This document shows, in pieces, positions 47,246 through 59,300 of a stretch of 64,000 nt of DNA; position 1 is the first letter of the stretch, and each line of letters starts with the position of its first letter. The stretch covers positions 434,001 through 498,000 of the forward strand of contig NW_024881564.1 of NCBI RefSeq assembly GCF_019059575.1. The letters run 5' to 3'. The notes below the pieces were generated by a model, which was given only the letters and a program-made list of their open reading frames with translations, had not been told where the DNA came from and made no database searches. Source of the stretch: Amphibalanus amphitrite (lineage: Eukaryota; Arthropoda; Thecostraca; Balanomorpha; Balanidae). The translations under genes were made by a program, and so were the position numbers.

Positions 47246-48880
47246 ACGACTGAACCCTCAGCATGATCCGGTAAACCGCTCAGCAGTGCATGAATGGGAG
47301 TTGATAGCAGCAGTTGCTATCAACTCTCCAATGTCAGTTGGTGATACAACTCGTCAGAATTAGGATCAACGAAATCGCGGAGCTCTACCATGGGCTCGTG
47401 GCCGCTGATACATAGTACATATACCAGCCTACTGCCTTCCTGTGAACTCCTTTTGTGCACGGTGGTTTTGACCTGTCTATATTCGGTGGCAGTGTGACGG
47501 TACTTGGCGGAAGATTGTAGGCAGAGCCGTGGTAGGCTGCAGTAATGTGCCGTGGTCGCGTAGCGAATTTGTGGCCCCGTAAGGTGTCTATGTAACGTAG
47601 TCGAAACTGAAGTCGTTTGTCGGAGCTGCTATTTAATGTTGCATGATTTTGACTTGCGAGCAGACTTTTTCGATCTGCTTAGGCGTATTACTGGGGCTTT
47701 GATCTGAAGGAGATATTACGTATATCTTGTCGCTACTAGCTTCACGTTTGGCATACATTCGACACATTCGATATGCTACCAGAGCTCAGCTGATGTATCT
47801 TACAGCAGACGGAAACCAAAGTTATATTTTGGCACGAACAACGAAGAACAATGCATCACCTTCTGGGCTACCACCGACGGTGCTTCCATGGACAAAACGC
47901 ACCAGCTCGATGTGACGATTGAAAACTTGCAAGATAGCAGGGATTGCCCTGGTTGCTACCCGCTTACATACTTAACAGGGTGTTAAATGTAAAGGAACGC
48001 TAACGGCCATCAAATGGCTAAAACTGCTCGGCGCTTACTATTGGCGGAAGTGCGGAAAGATAAATGTGATTTTAAGTGATAATCTATAAAAAGACGGGGC
48101 TTGGGCGAGGGAACTTACCGAAGACGGTGCCTGGGAAAGTCGATGTAAAGATGCAAGAAAACATGTATATTTGCTACTCATGTACGGTTGCGTCGGAACG
48201 TACTTTGCCGTGAGAGGAAATACACATCGAGAGCCTGTTTAGCATCACCTGGTTTTACTAGATAGCTGAGATCGCGTTTCTTTAGGCCCAGTCAACCCAC
48301 AACATGAGAAGAATTTGCAAAATACAGAAACACCAACAAATATCGCATCGTAGAATGAGATTATATGAGATTATGTGCGCGTACACTGTGAGACACTCGA
48401 ACACTTATCATTTCAAATCATTTGTACACTGAATGCAAAGCGAAATGGCAGTGAATGTCGAGGATGGAATAGGTAACCACATAAGACACGATAACAGGAT
48501 CCGAGCTATTTTGTGCAGCTCATCGCCCCAACGTCTTCCAAACATTCCACAGCTCTCGCCCCCAGCTCGAATCGGTTCGTTCGCTTCCAAGCTACACTGC
48601 CGCTGCTGCCGGGGTGAATCTTCTTCCGTGAGGCGAGACTAGTTCACCACTCTTCGCCCATAATTCCAAGTTTCATGTGAATTCACGTCGGGGTGGTTTG
48701 ATAGTTGTCTACTCTGTCCCCAGCGATCAAATATTAAATAATATGTTGCACATGTTGCATCATTGACACAACGCGACGATCCACGCGTGAAGGTTCAAAT
48801 GAGCGTCATGGAGATGAGTTTGTGTGAGTGGAAACCGAGAGAGGAGGAGGCGGGCATGGAGAGGAACTGTCCGGTTCGCC
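47246..48880. other. Downstream region of alanine aminotransferase, nothing recognised
   Basis: 3' untranslated and intergenic sequence. No gene, RNA gene or bounded repeat was seen. Confidence 0.5.
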
Positions 48881-49033
48881 GACCGGAGTTGCTGGGCTGT
48901 CGGAGATGGAGCTGAACCAGATCATCAATCCCATACACGTCGTCCGGGGAGCCGGCTCCGGCCTGGTGTGCTAGTACTACCTGCGGGGCAACGAGCTGTA
49001 CTCCATGGAGCGGTACGAAGACGGATGTAGTTC
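48881..49033 (+). pseudogene. Unidentified coding-like relic
   Basis: One frame from about 48895 reads LSEMELNQIINPIHVVRG and continues with SGLVC, a stop (TAG), then YYLRGNELYSMERYEDG. Its base composition resembles exons more than its surroundings, and no flanking splice sites fit. I do not recognise the family. It may be a decayed exon or retrocopy, or a chance frame. Confidence 0.25.
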
Positions 49034-49130
49034 TACACTGCCGTGCAAAGGAAGCGCCACGCATGCCATTTTCGGTCAGAAATGTTTTACATCGATCGAC
49101 AGACCAAGAAACTCTTTTCTCAAGTTTGTT

Positions 49131-49608
49131 TTAAAGGGACCCTCCCACCTTCAAAAAAGTTAATGAATTGGCATGAAAGTGATGTCGCTCGGTTCAGAAA
49201 GAGCGAAAAAACGAATATCTACCAAATTTCATCGAAAAATATTCACCGGTTTTCAAGATATTAGACTTTTACCTTTGTTTACTTTTTGGGACCTCCGCTG
49301 TTCCCAGGGACTTTATTTGAAAGTGCGGCATTTGTTGCGCGCAAAGCAGCATATACCACCGCGTGCTACCAAACGTTTTAGTCAAACATTTAAAAATCGT
49401 TAGATATCTGCGCTGACGTCACACATTCAGAGGGGTATTCCTATGCATTAGCCCCTCTGAATCAAAATGCTGCAATTTTGAAATTCAATATTTCCGATTT
49501 AAGGCATTTCTCGATGTTGTGAGTGCCGAAACCGGTAATTGTGAGCCAGGGACCCCATTTTGGCTATCTCAACTCAAATCTAATGTTAAGGTGGGAGGGT
49601 CCCTTTAA
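49131..49608. mobile_element. MITE R1 (TTAA-bounded, TIR AGGGACCCTCCCACCTT)
   Basis: TTAA at both ends (49131-49134 and 49605-49608) and a 17-bp perfect inverted terminus. It contains no long coding frame. The interior has a small hairpin with arms AGAGGGG...CCCCTCT (about 49429-49459). It shares its whole length with R3. It cannot be told whether TTAA is target duplication or part of the TIR, because flanking bases beyond it do not match. Confidence 0.85.
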
Positions 49609-49817
49609 TACGCATGTAACATACCTACAATGGAAGGCAGACAAAACTGAAAACACGATTCGATTTGTCCGGATTTATTGTATCCAAAGCAATGTCAAAA
49701 CATATTGCGTGATTGATTTTGCTCCATGCCCATGGAAACATGCGTGGTTTGCCAGGCATCTCCACACTCAATATACCCTGATAGACTGGTATATCATGGG
49801 TTGGGTGCCTAAAGGGA

Positions 49818-50292
49818 TTAAAGGGACCCTCCCACCTTCAAAAAAGTTAATGAATTGGCATGAAAGTGATGTCGCTCGGTTCAGAAAGAGCAAAAACGAA
49901 TATCGACCAAATTTCATCGAAAAATATTCACCGGTTTTCAAGATATTAGACTTTTACTTTTGTTTACTTTTTGGGATCTCCGCTGTTCCTAGCGACTTTA
50001 TTTGAAAGTGCGGCATTTGTTGCGCGCAAAGCAGCATATACCACCGCGTGCTACAAAACGTTTTAGTCAAACATTTAACGGACGTTCGAAAGCCTGATGA
50101 CGTCATCAGATTCCCGTAATGGTTAAGAGATAGGGACCACGCTAGTCCCACCCTGCAAGTAAAGGGAAGAATTTTCTTGAACACCATAAAGCTGCGGGGG
50201 TTGCGACCAGGATAAATGGTGGTTTCTGAGCCTGGCCGCAAACTTGGCTATCTCAACTCAAAACTAATGTTAAGGTGGGAGGGTCCCTTTAA
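49818..50292. mobile_element. MITE R2, same ends as R1 but a different middle
   Basis: TTAA lies at 49818-49821 and 50289-50292, with the same TIR. The left 250 bp or so (to the TTTTAGTCAAACATTTAA segment near 50079) and the right terminus (TTGGCTATCTCAACTC...) match R1, but the middle (about 50080-50245) is unrelated and includes TGATGACGTCATCA. Confidence 0.85.
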
Positions 50293-50590
50293 AGTTCGCA
50301 TGGTCAAATCATGTATGTACGGACCTCGCTTGAATTGCGTATTTCCTGACAAAAGGAGTTACGCGGATTGATAAATACCTGGTATCTCCGGGAAGGAGGT
50401 ACCTGGAGTCTACGGTCGCGGGACTACCATACACAAAATCAACTCATATAGCTGGTTGGCGCTTGGTTGGCGCCTTGGTTGGCGCATGACCGTGGGTTGG
50501 CGCCAAATACGGCCTTGGCGCCAATTTAAACTTGTTGAATAACCCGAATAACCCCACTTTTGACCGAGAGGCACGTCGGCAATGGTAGCG
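50293..50590. other. Spacer with GGTTGGCGC repeats
   Basis: GGTTGGCGC or close variants recur about four times at 50453-50510, followed by the complementary GGCGCCAA twice. Nothing else was recognised. Confidence 0.5.
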
Positions 50591-52240
50591 TACCTAATAC
50601 CTATGTGCTTCCAGTAATACCGCAGCACCGCAGAAAGATGTCCAAAGAAGCCAGAGATCCCAGAAAAGGGAACAGCCTGAAGTGGACCCTTCTCAGTTCA
50701 GAAGCTGCACGGGAGCCCGTTAGAGTGTGCAAATCGTTATTTTCGTGCTCTATATGATTCGGTCAGACTCTGTGGTTCTTGAAGCGGTGAAGACGGACGC
50801 TCACCATCACGGCAGATGGTGACCAGTGCGGTCATACCACGCGCAACACAAAACTCGACGAAGATCAGATCACCGAACATATCGTGAGGTACAAGCCAGT
50901 CAAACACCATTATAAGTACGAGCACGCGCCTCACCGTCTTTACCTTCCCACAGATGTAACCGTGCAAAAGATGTACGAGGATTATATGTAGGCAGCACTA
51001 GCAGAGCGATGCGAAGTGCAGCCGTTCACACGGGAGAGGTACCGCCAGTCGGTGCGGCGCCCTAACATCGGGAACACCCATCTCAGGCGAGGAACGCTCT
51101 AGGTGCTCAGTGCAAGTCCAGCACGTCGCAGAAGTGCACGGTCAGCTGGAGACGGAGCCCGACCGATGGCCGATCGCCACCAGATCGACTGCGCTCAGTG
51201 CTCTGCGCATATGGAGTACCTCCAGGCAGCAAAGGAGGGTGGGGACTCCAACAATAGAGATGCTGACAGGCAGTGGAGGGATGACGAAATGATTCTTGCT
51301 GCAGACATGATGAAAGTGACCATGCTGCCAATCATGCATATCAAAGAATGTGTTTTCACATCACATCTGATCGCAAACGAGACTTTCGCAGTTGTTATGC
51401 CAGAGAAGAAAGAGATGGAGGCGGCGCGGCGCTCCTTGCAGCGCAGTGACGGCGCGTGCGTCGTTTGGCATGAGGCGGATGCTGGACGATTCGGAGAGTA
51501 GGTCTCTGCCACGTTTTATCTGTTTCTTGATACCGTATGTATGCCGAAACAGAAGTGTTGACCATCTGGGCAGACAACTGTGCCGGGCAAAACAAGAACT
51601 GGGTGCTGATCAATGTCATTCTGCAGCTGGTCAAGTGACCAAGTCACCTCTGAACGGCATCGAATCCCTTACTTTCAATATTTTGCTAGCCTGACCACAC
51701 TGCGATGGCATCTGACGCAGGTCACTAAGAAGATCAAAACGACCGGCAAGCTTGAAGACTTCAGTGACTACGTCGCTGCGGCGGAAGCCACTGGCATGAG
51801 GTGCCTGCGGATGGCTCCGGGCACCAACATGCACCAGACGGAAGACGGCGTAAGCAAAACGAAGCTAAAGCGGCTCAGTGTGGAGTGTGGACGATGAGCG
51901 TCCATACCTGACGCGCTTGAAAGGGAGCAGTTTCAAGCGAGGATCAGTATTGATGTTCACGAAGACCAGCGTGAACGAGAACACATACAAGGCGTTTGAC
52001 TTGCTCATGACCACTTTTGACCCAACGAAGCAGCCAGAGCTGCTTCCAAATCCAGCCACAAGGAATCCCGGTGCGCCTGTGAAAGCATCCCGAAGTGCTG
52101 CGCTGCATCGCCCGTACATGCCCTCCTACCAGAGAGCCTTCTGGCAGGGCCTGGTCGAGCAGAGCACACAGACGAAAAGACGATGGCAGGCTCCCCTAGG
52201 GGGCTCGTCGCTCGGTCGGAAGAGAAGGAAAACCTCGTAA
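50591..52240 (+). pseudogene. Decayed DUF7869-type mobile-element gene
   Basis: Broken frames in order resemble a widespread invertebrate mobile-gene family of unknown biochemical function. They are ARDPRKGNSLKW near the start, HIVRYKPVKHHYKYEHAP and RLYLPTDVTVQKMYEDY (about 50880-50990), a Cys-poor middle (51100-51500), IWADNCAGQNKNWVL (about 51565-51610), PDHTAMASDAGH (about 51692-51728), TTGKLEDFSDYVAAAEA (about 51740), and a C-terminal ending with MPSYQRAFWQGL (about 52120). Several stops and frameshifts separate them, so it is not functional. The family label is from memory of the DNC-GQNKNW and HT-M-SD-H motifs. Confidence 0.6.
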
Positions 52241-52411
52241 AGTGCATGTCATGATGTCACCACATGTCCATGTCATACGTCGCGCTCTGAGGTTCAGCTG
52301 AGAGCTGTGTTGCTATGCTATGCTACAATGTTTGAGTGAGTTGTTTGCTTCCTTACAAGTTATATTTGTTGATGTTCCTAACATCCATATTCTACTTAAA
52401 AAAATGTGCGA

Positions 52412-52760
52412 TACCTATTACCTATGTGCTTCCAGTAGGTACTCCAGCACCGCGGAAAAACGTGCAAAGAACCCTAAAAAAGGGAACAGCCTGAAGTGGA
52501 CCCTTCCAAGTTCAGAAGCTGCACGGGAGCCCATTAGTGTGCAAATCGTTCTTCTTGTGCTCTCTATGATTCGGTCAGACTCTGCGGTTCTCGACTCTCG
52601 TAGCGGTGAAGACGGACGCTCACCATCACGGCAGATGGTGACCAGTGCGGTCGCATCGCGCCGAACACAAAACCAGCCCAAGAGCAGATCACCAAACATA
52701 TTACAAGGTATGGCAAAAAAGGACAATTTTTCAACAAGGCTCAACGGAATCGCATAACGA
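52412..52760 (+). pseudogene. Second, truncated copy of the DUF7869-type relic
   Basis: About 300 bp (52412-52710) repeat 50591-50895 in the same orientation. They include TACCTATGTGCTTCCAGTA, the KNPKKGNSLKWTL reading and the GGTGAAGACGGACGCTCACC segment. The copy ends soon after the start of the gene body. Confidence 0.65.
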
Positions 52761-53347
52761 GGGAAGTTCAACGATATTTCTTTTATCTCTGCAAGCTTGT
52801 CCACGGTTTCTATCAGGAAAACACATTTTCGACTGTCCTGGACATTTTAGTTTTTCAGAAGACGACATACGTGATTTTTCCTTTGCACGGCAGTGTGTCA
52901 CGAGATCGCTAACCGGCTTATTCTGGCAGTGAGCGTCATCCTCACCAGATCAAGGGCACATGAGATGGGCACATGAGGCATGAGATCAAGGGCACATGAG
53001 GCACAGATGATATGAGCCATGAGCGCTCGTTATAACGAAATGCCTTATCTTGCGTCCAGCAGGGAAGCTTTGCTGAACTGTGCAGCCGCCGTAACTTGTC
53101 CGCTGTTTCTGCATGCTTTGGTCGGACATATTTGTGACATGCCAGCCTGCTCTATGCAATGACGGGTCGGCCGTGTCCCATCCCTGTTGCTGGCGAATAC
53201 AATAGAACGTTGTTTAACAAAATGATTGCACATAACACTCATACCCACCGGACACTAAATACGCCCCTGTCGTTCGTTTGGTCGTTATCTTTGGTCTGTT
53301 GTACCCCGGCCTTCCCTCCCCCGTCGGTCGTTACCGCTCCCGGCCCC
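52761..53347. other. Region between mobile relics and the FBF1-like gene end
   Basis: A small irregular repeat of GGGCACATGAG lies at about 52945-53005. Otherwise this should contain the 3' untranslated region of the FBF1-like gene. No clear polyadenylation signal was spotted. Confidence 0.45.
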
Positions 53348-56300
53348 TCAGCTGGGCGAGGTGAGCTGTTTCAGGAAGGCCGCCTCCCTGTCCAAAAACT
53401 CCCGGTCCTCGTCGGCTCGTAGTTTCCACAGCAGCACCGCCGGGTCGACAGGGATCAGCTGAAAGAAGAAACACAACGGTCACAGGCTGTGCGTACGAAA
53501 CTATAACCCGGGGCCAGGCAGAAGTTGAATGTACTGACACGGAACGTCAATGAATGGGACGGAGATTACCCAATCATCGTATTCAGGAAACATTACATAG
53601 CCGATGGACGTATTAAAAAATCGCTCATACGATACAAACCTCATTCATGGCTCTGGTTTCCTGCCCAAATAATATGACATGACGACTGACCTGACCATTA
53701 AATATTTGAATCTTAAACGTCTATCGGCGTTCCGTTATATCTATTTACGTTCGGTACCTGCAGATTCCCCAATCTTACAATAGTTCTTCTTGTTTGCCGT
53801 ACCTCGGGTCCGCCCGCGGCTCCGTCTCCCAGCGTCCTCTCGCCGCCTCCCCAGGCGTCTGGGGGTCCGCTGGGTCGGGCCGGACTGCCCAGCAGGTCGG
53901 CAGCACCCGCCGCGGCCGACTGCCGCTGGTGGCTCAGCTGCAGACGCTCCTGGGGAGGGTCGAAGGAAGTCACTTGTGGGAATAACTCAGTGACAGACTA
54001 AACACAGAACAACGCGACGACTATGTGTGCCTTTTGAATAAAAATGTTACACGTTTGCTGAGCATGAAAAATCAGCGTAACTCGTTTCGTATTTCGAATT
54101 GCACCGCAGTAAATAATGCATGTATGTCGTTTGTCTGTGAAAAAATCGACTATAATCGACTATATAGCTAAAAATTATCCTTGACGAATCGACTTCACCC
54201 AGGAGCAGCTATTCTTCCAGTAAACCCAACATCCCCCCAGCTGAGCGCGGCTCACCTGCGCCAGCAGTCTCTCCTGCGCCTTCAGCTTGGCCTGCTGCCG
54301 CTCCAGCAGCAGCTGGCTCTTGGTCAGCTGTTGCCGGAGTTGGTGGGCTTCCTCCAGCGCGCGCCGGCCCTCGTCCCGGCTGCGCACCGCCAGCTCCGAC
54401 ACGTCCTCCACCTCCTGGCTCTTGAGCTTCAGCAGCTGCGCCTGGCTCTGGAGCCGCTCCAGCTCTCGGGACATGGCCTGCTCGCGGCTGTCGGCCGCCA
54501 GCACCGCCTGGAGCGGACGGGGAGGTTATTTCAGGACAGCCTGCAGCGGAGGTGGAGGGAGAGGGTTAGACAGAGTTAGGCAGCCGGAGAGATCCACAAT
54601 CTTCGCCTGTTTTGATAAAAATGTAATTTCATAATACATCACAGATGAACGGTTGATCGGTAGCAACTAGCCTGTTATGGTCATGCGGACAAATCCGCAT
54701 GACCAGACAGTCTAATATAGGAGTTAGTCTGACCAGTGATAAAAATACAGACGTCAGACCGCGGCCTCCCTCATCCCACCAGTCCAACGTCCGTACCTGT
54801 TTGGCCTCCGCCTGCAGCGCGGCCAGCCGGTCCCTCTCGGTACTAACGGCGGTCCGTTCCTCCACCAGAGCCCGGTACATACCGTCCAGCTCGGCCAGCG
54901 TCTTATGGGACACGGCGCAAGGGGGTGTTGGAAAGTATGCACGCATGTTCATTGGTAATGGAACATGGTAACAACACGCACTACACACTTGATTATCCCA
55001 GTAAGGACAAGCCATTGATGCGACGTAAAATGAGATAAGTAGTAAGTACGCTAAGATTATATAATATCACACGGGGCCGGTAAAATGTTTCATTCAGGAC
55101 CGAGGGATTTGTTGAGTTTTCCGCACGAGACCGAAGGTCGAGGGCGGAAAATTCAACAAAGCCCGAGGTCCTGAATGAAACATTCCGGCCCAAGTGTGAT
55201 ATTTATTTTAGCATATGCCGTTTAATTTCCATATTTAAGCTTCTTTAACAATTTTACATTCTTGAAAGAAGTGGAAAAACCAAGACCGAATATCAAGAAC
55301 TAAAAAATGTACATATTCCCTGACCAAGATAATAAACCAAGCCGACTCATCCTTGTGTCTGGCTGTGAGTTGGATTCCTATCAAACCAAGAACATCTACT
55401 TCAATCTATGTCATATGAGAAGCTAGAGTAACGTTCGTTTCCAATATTAGAGAAGAGTGGAAGGTATACCTACAATCCTGTGAAGTGAGCGCTTGGTTTT
55501 CTACCCATGTCAATATTCTAAGCCACACTTCGGAGTCGATCGATCGCTGTGTATTCGTTAAAAAGCTTTTAACGAATACACAGCGATCGATCGACTCCGA
55601 AGTGTGGCTTAGAATAATTATTAATGCGAATCTAGTGCATTTTCTTTAAACCATGTCAATATGAATAAATTTTTACTGATCAATGTGAAATGCGTTTTTT
55701 TTTTGTCAATTCATTACACTTGTAAAAGGCATGAAATTGGCGCTACACTCTACAGTAGGTGATTAATTAATCTGTCAGTACATTAAGATTTAAAATATTA
55801 TCTTATTGAAAAACAACATTTACAATCTCTTCAATAGTTCAAAGCGACCAAATGCAACACGTCAGTTAACGTTATATTTATATCAGTTAAAGGAAGGGTG
55901 CCACCTTTTGGACACAACGCAGTTTTTACAAGATTAGCCTCACATGAACCTAAAAACCGGCTTCACTTACCTATGCTCGAGACGGTCAGCATTGAATCCG
56001 CACGTGAAGTTATCATTTGCGAGTTTTGCTGCCAGCATTCGGGCAGGCAAAAATCTTCAGCACTATTTCCTCGTCGTGTTAAGGGTATTTTATAAAACAT
56101 GAAATCAGCAAAGGTATGTATAAAAGTTATACTTTTGAAGCATGTTTTATCATTTTGAAAGGGTATATTTTTTCTTTATGGTATACACTTAAGTTTTAAA
56201 ATTTTAATTGGGAAGTTTTTCTAGTAAGTTGCATGAAGGGTGAAGGGTTCCATATCCATAGATCTCTTAAAGGGACCCTCCCACCTTAAAAAGTTTATGA

Positions 56301-59300
56301 ATTGGCATGAAAGTGATGTCGCTCGGTTCAGAAAGAGCGAAAACGAATATCTACCAAATTTCACCGAAAAATATTCACCGGTTTTCAAGATATTAGACTT
56401 TTACTTTTGTTTACTTTTTTGATATCTCCGCTGTTTCTAGCGACTTTATTTTAGAAGTGCGGCGTTTGCGGCAGATGTTGCGCGCAAATAGCATATACCA
56501 CCGCGTGCTACAAAACGTTTTAGTCAAACATTTAAAAATCGTTAGATATTTGCGCTGACGTCACACATTCAGAGGGGTATTCCTAAGCATTAGCCCCTCT
56601 GAATCAAAATGCTGCAATTTTGAAATTCAATATTTCCGATTTAAGGCATTTCTCGATGTTGTGAGTGCCGAAACCGGTAATTGTGAGCCAGGGACCCCAT
56701 TTTGGCTATCTCAACTCAAATCTAATGTTAAGGTGGGAGCCGGGAGGGTCCCTTTAAGCATTGTAAAGGAAAAACCTTTACTCGACTTATTTGATGTTCT
56801 TTTCTGATGTTCTTTCTGATGTTCTTTTGATGAAACCTTTAGTTCAAATCATGTTATCTTCTTCCTTTTTATTTGTTCATCTTTTTGTCTCAGTTGCGCC
56901 ATCAATGCAAATGGCAGAATGATATGTTGCCATGACAACAGGATATGCCAGCCGTCCTAGCTGCCACATCAAACGACCTTGAGTTGTAGTGGTGATATAA
57001 ACAACGATCTTTTTTTTTGGCCAATGTATTAAATGCAATGTTTCGGTTTTTTGTATATTGTGGACGCGCTAACCACGTCTAAAAATTCAAATAAGTAAAA
57101 TAGATTCATAGAACAAAAATTTCGGAAGGTGGCACCCTTCCTTTAAGCTCTTTTCCAGCGCCTTCCTCCGTCTCAGGAAATGCTTCAAAAGTTCGCTGGT
57201 AAAATGTTTTGCCCATGGGCCGAAACCTTTGCTCAATTGACTTCAACATTATGCGGTTTAATCCAAAAAGCTTTTACCGCACGCTCGCGCTAATGCTAGA
57301 CATACTCCGGCATATGCTAATGGTCAACATTAACCGTACCTACTTGCAATGTCACTCAAATAAGCATCTAGCAAACTGCCAGAATGTGTGGTAAATTTTC
57401 CCACAATTACGATCGGTAACGCACAAAGAAACAGGATCCATCCGGAGCTCTCACCTCCAGCAGGTCGCACCTCCCCATCACCCTCGCCCAGACAATCTTT
57501 ACACACGTCCTATCCAATTATTCCCATCAAATCATCAACCCCAGAAATTCCGTTGCTTCCACCACCCGTCCACCTGCCCGGGTGCATCACCATCCCATGC
57601 CCTCTTACCGGCTGGTGGTCTGGTACGAACTGGCCCCGTCCCGGTGCACGCTCCAGTCCCGCAATGCGCAGGCGCGCGTCCAATCGCGCATGTGCGGCGG
57701 CGATCTCGTGTCGCTCGGCGTTGACCTCCTGCAGCCAGAGTTTCTGTTCTTCTAGGAGTTCCTGCCGGAGACGCTGGGGGATGGGAACAGGGAGGTCAAG
57801 CGCAAGCCGGGAACATATAATATAACACAAGTGTGTGGTGGGGTATGGATTTTGATTGGGTGACTAGCGACTGCTAATGTATCATAGTTTTTATGTTGAC
57901 AATTTCTTGTAGGCCGTTTAATCGTTGAGTAAACGAAGCAAGAGAAAATAATGATTTGAGACATTCAAACTAATTGAGAAAATATCGTAAAATCTACAGA
58001 TCAGAGATTCTCAGGTACCAGGTTTCCCACAATGGTGATATTGTAACAGAGGCAGAACTTTAATGCAAAATAAAATCTGATGTTTAAAGACTGTAACCGG
58101 TTGTGGTGTCAGTAGTGACTAGTGACTCACACAATTTACCCCAGGTATCTATCAAAAATTCAAACTGTTTTCCACACAGTTACCTGCCCCCCCCCCCCCT
58201 CCGCTCAGTTCCCCACCCTGACCTCGATCTGGTGCCGCTCCTGCTCGACCCTGCCCAGCAGCGAGGCACGCTCCTTGTCCAGTGCCGACTCACGGGCCTC
58301 CACACGGGCCTGCTGCTGCTGCAGGCGCAGTGTCGCCTCCTGCGGGGAACAGGGACGGGGAGGGGCAGTGCCGCAGTGTTAGCAGTGCAGCTGCTCGGAC
58401 GTGACGTCACGGTCACGGAGTGGAGTAAATAACGCACTCCGAAAACCCACTGGTGAATTACAACTTACATGAATGACGCATGTCGATGTCGAAAAGGGCA
58501 AGCGTGTCGAGATTAACCCTATTCCTGGCGGGCTCCGCCGGGACAAGAAACTGGCGGGGGGGGGGGCGATTCGCCCCCCCCCCTGAGATCTCGAGAACGA
58601 AGCAAGATAGCGACAAGCGGTAAACGGCATCGGATACGCACGGCCAAGATCTACAATTTTTACTAAGGTCATTTTCAGGTCAGGTCAAAGATGACGTCAC
58701 AGGGGTCGAAAAAGTCAAAATGGCGGCACTAGATATGGAGAGTTTTTCTCGAATAACTTTCGAATTAGTCAAGATAGGAACAAACTAAGGGCATCATCGT
58801 GATCCTCTCGTCAATCCGCATCGAATGATATATATGTTGACCTCGAAAGGTCAAGGTCAAAGGTTGACCTCAGGTCACGTGACCTCGAGGTCATCATGTA
58901 TATCATTCGATGCGTCTTGACGAGCTGAACACAATGAGACCATCCACGCGTCTGTATCTTGTTCCTGTACGGAGTTATTGGCCAAAAACCTTTGGTGACC
59001 TTTGATGACGTCACATGACCTCACAGCTGCCCAACAGCAAAACAGACCTCAAGGTAGTGAAGGTTGATCGTATATGAAGTCATGTATGGTATATGGGGCC
59101 ATTCCGACCCGTTTTAGTGGTAAAAACAGGGAGTTGATTTTTCCCCCATTGACTTATAATGGGGAGGTCGCGAAATTGACCTGACCTTAGGTCACCGATA
59201 TCAAAATTCCGAGATATACAAATTGCACATACTGGTACCCTAACTAAACCCTGAAGAGAAGAAATTGATCGGTCAAAAACTCTAGCTCTGGCGTGATTGC

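Noticed and set aside
49523-50005. 160-codon open frame across R1 and R2
   Set aside because: Spans the ends of two MITEs; composition and repeats show it is a chance frame.
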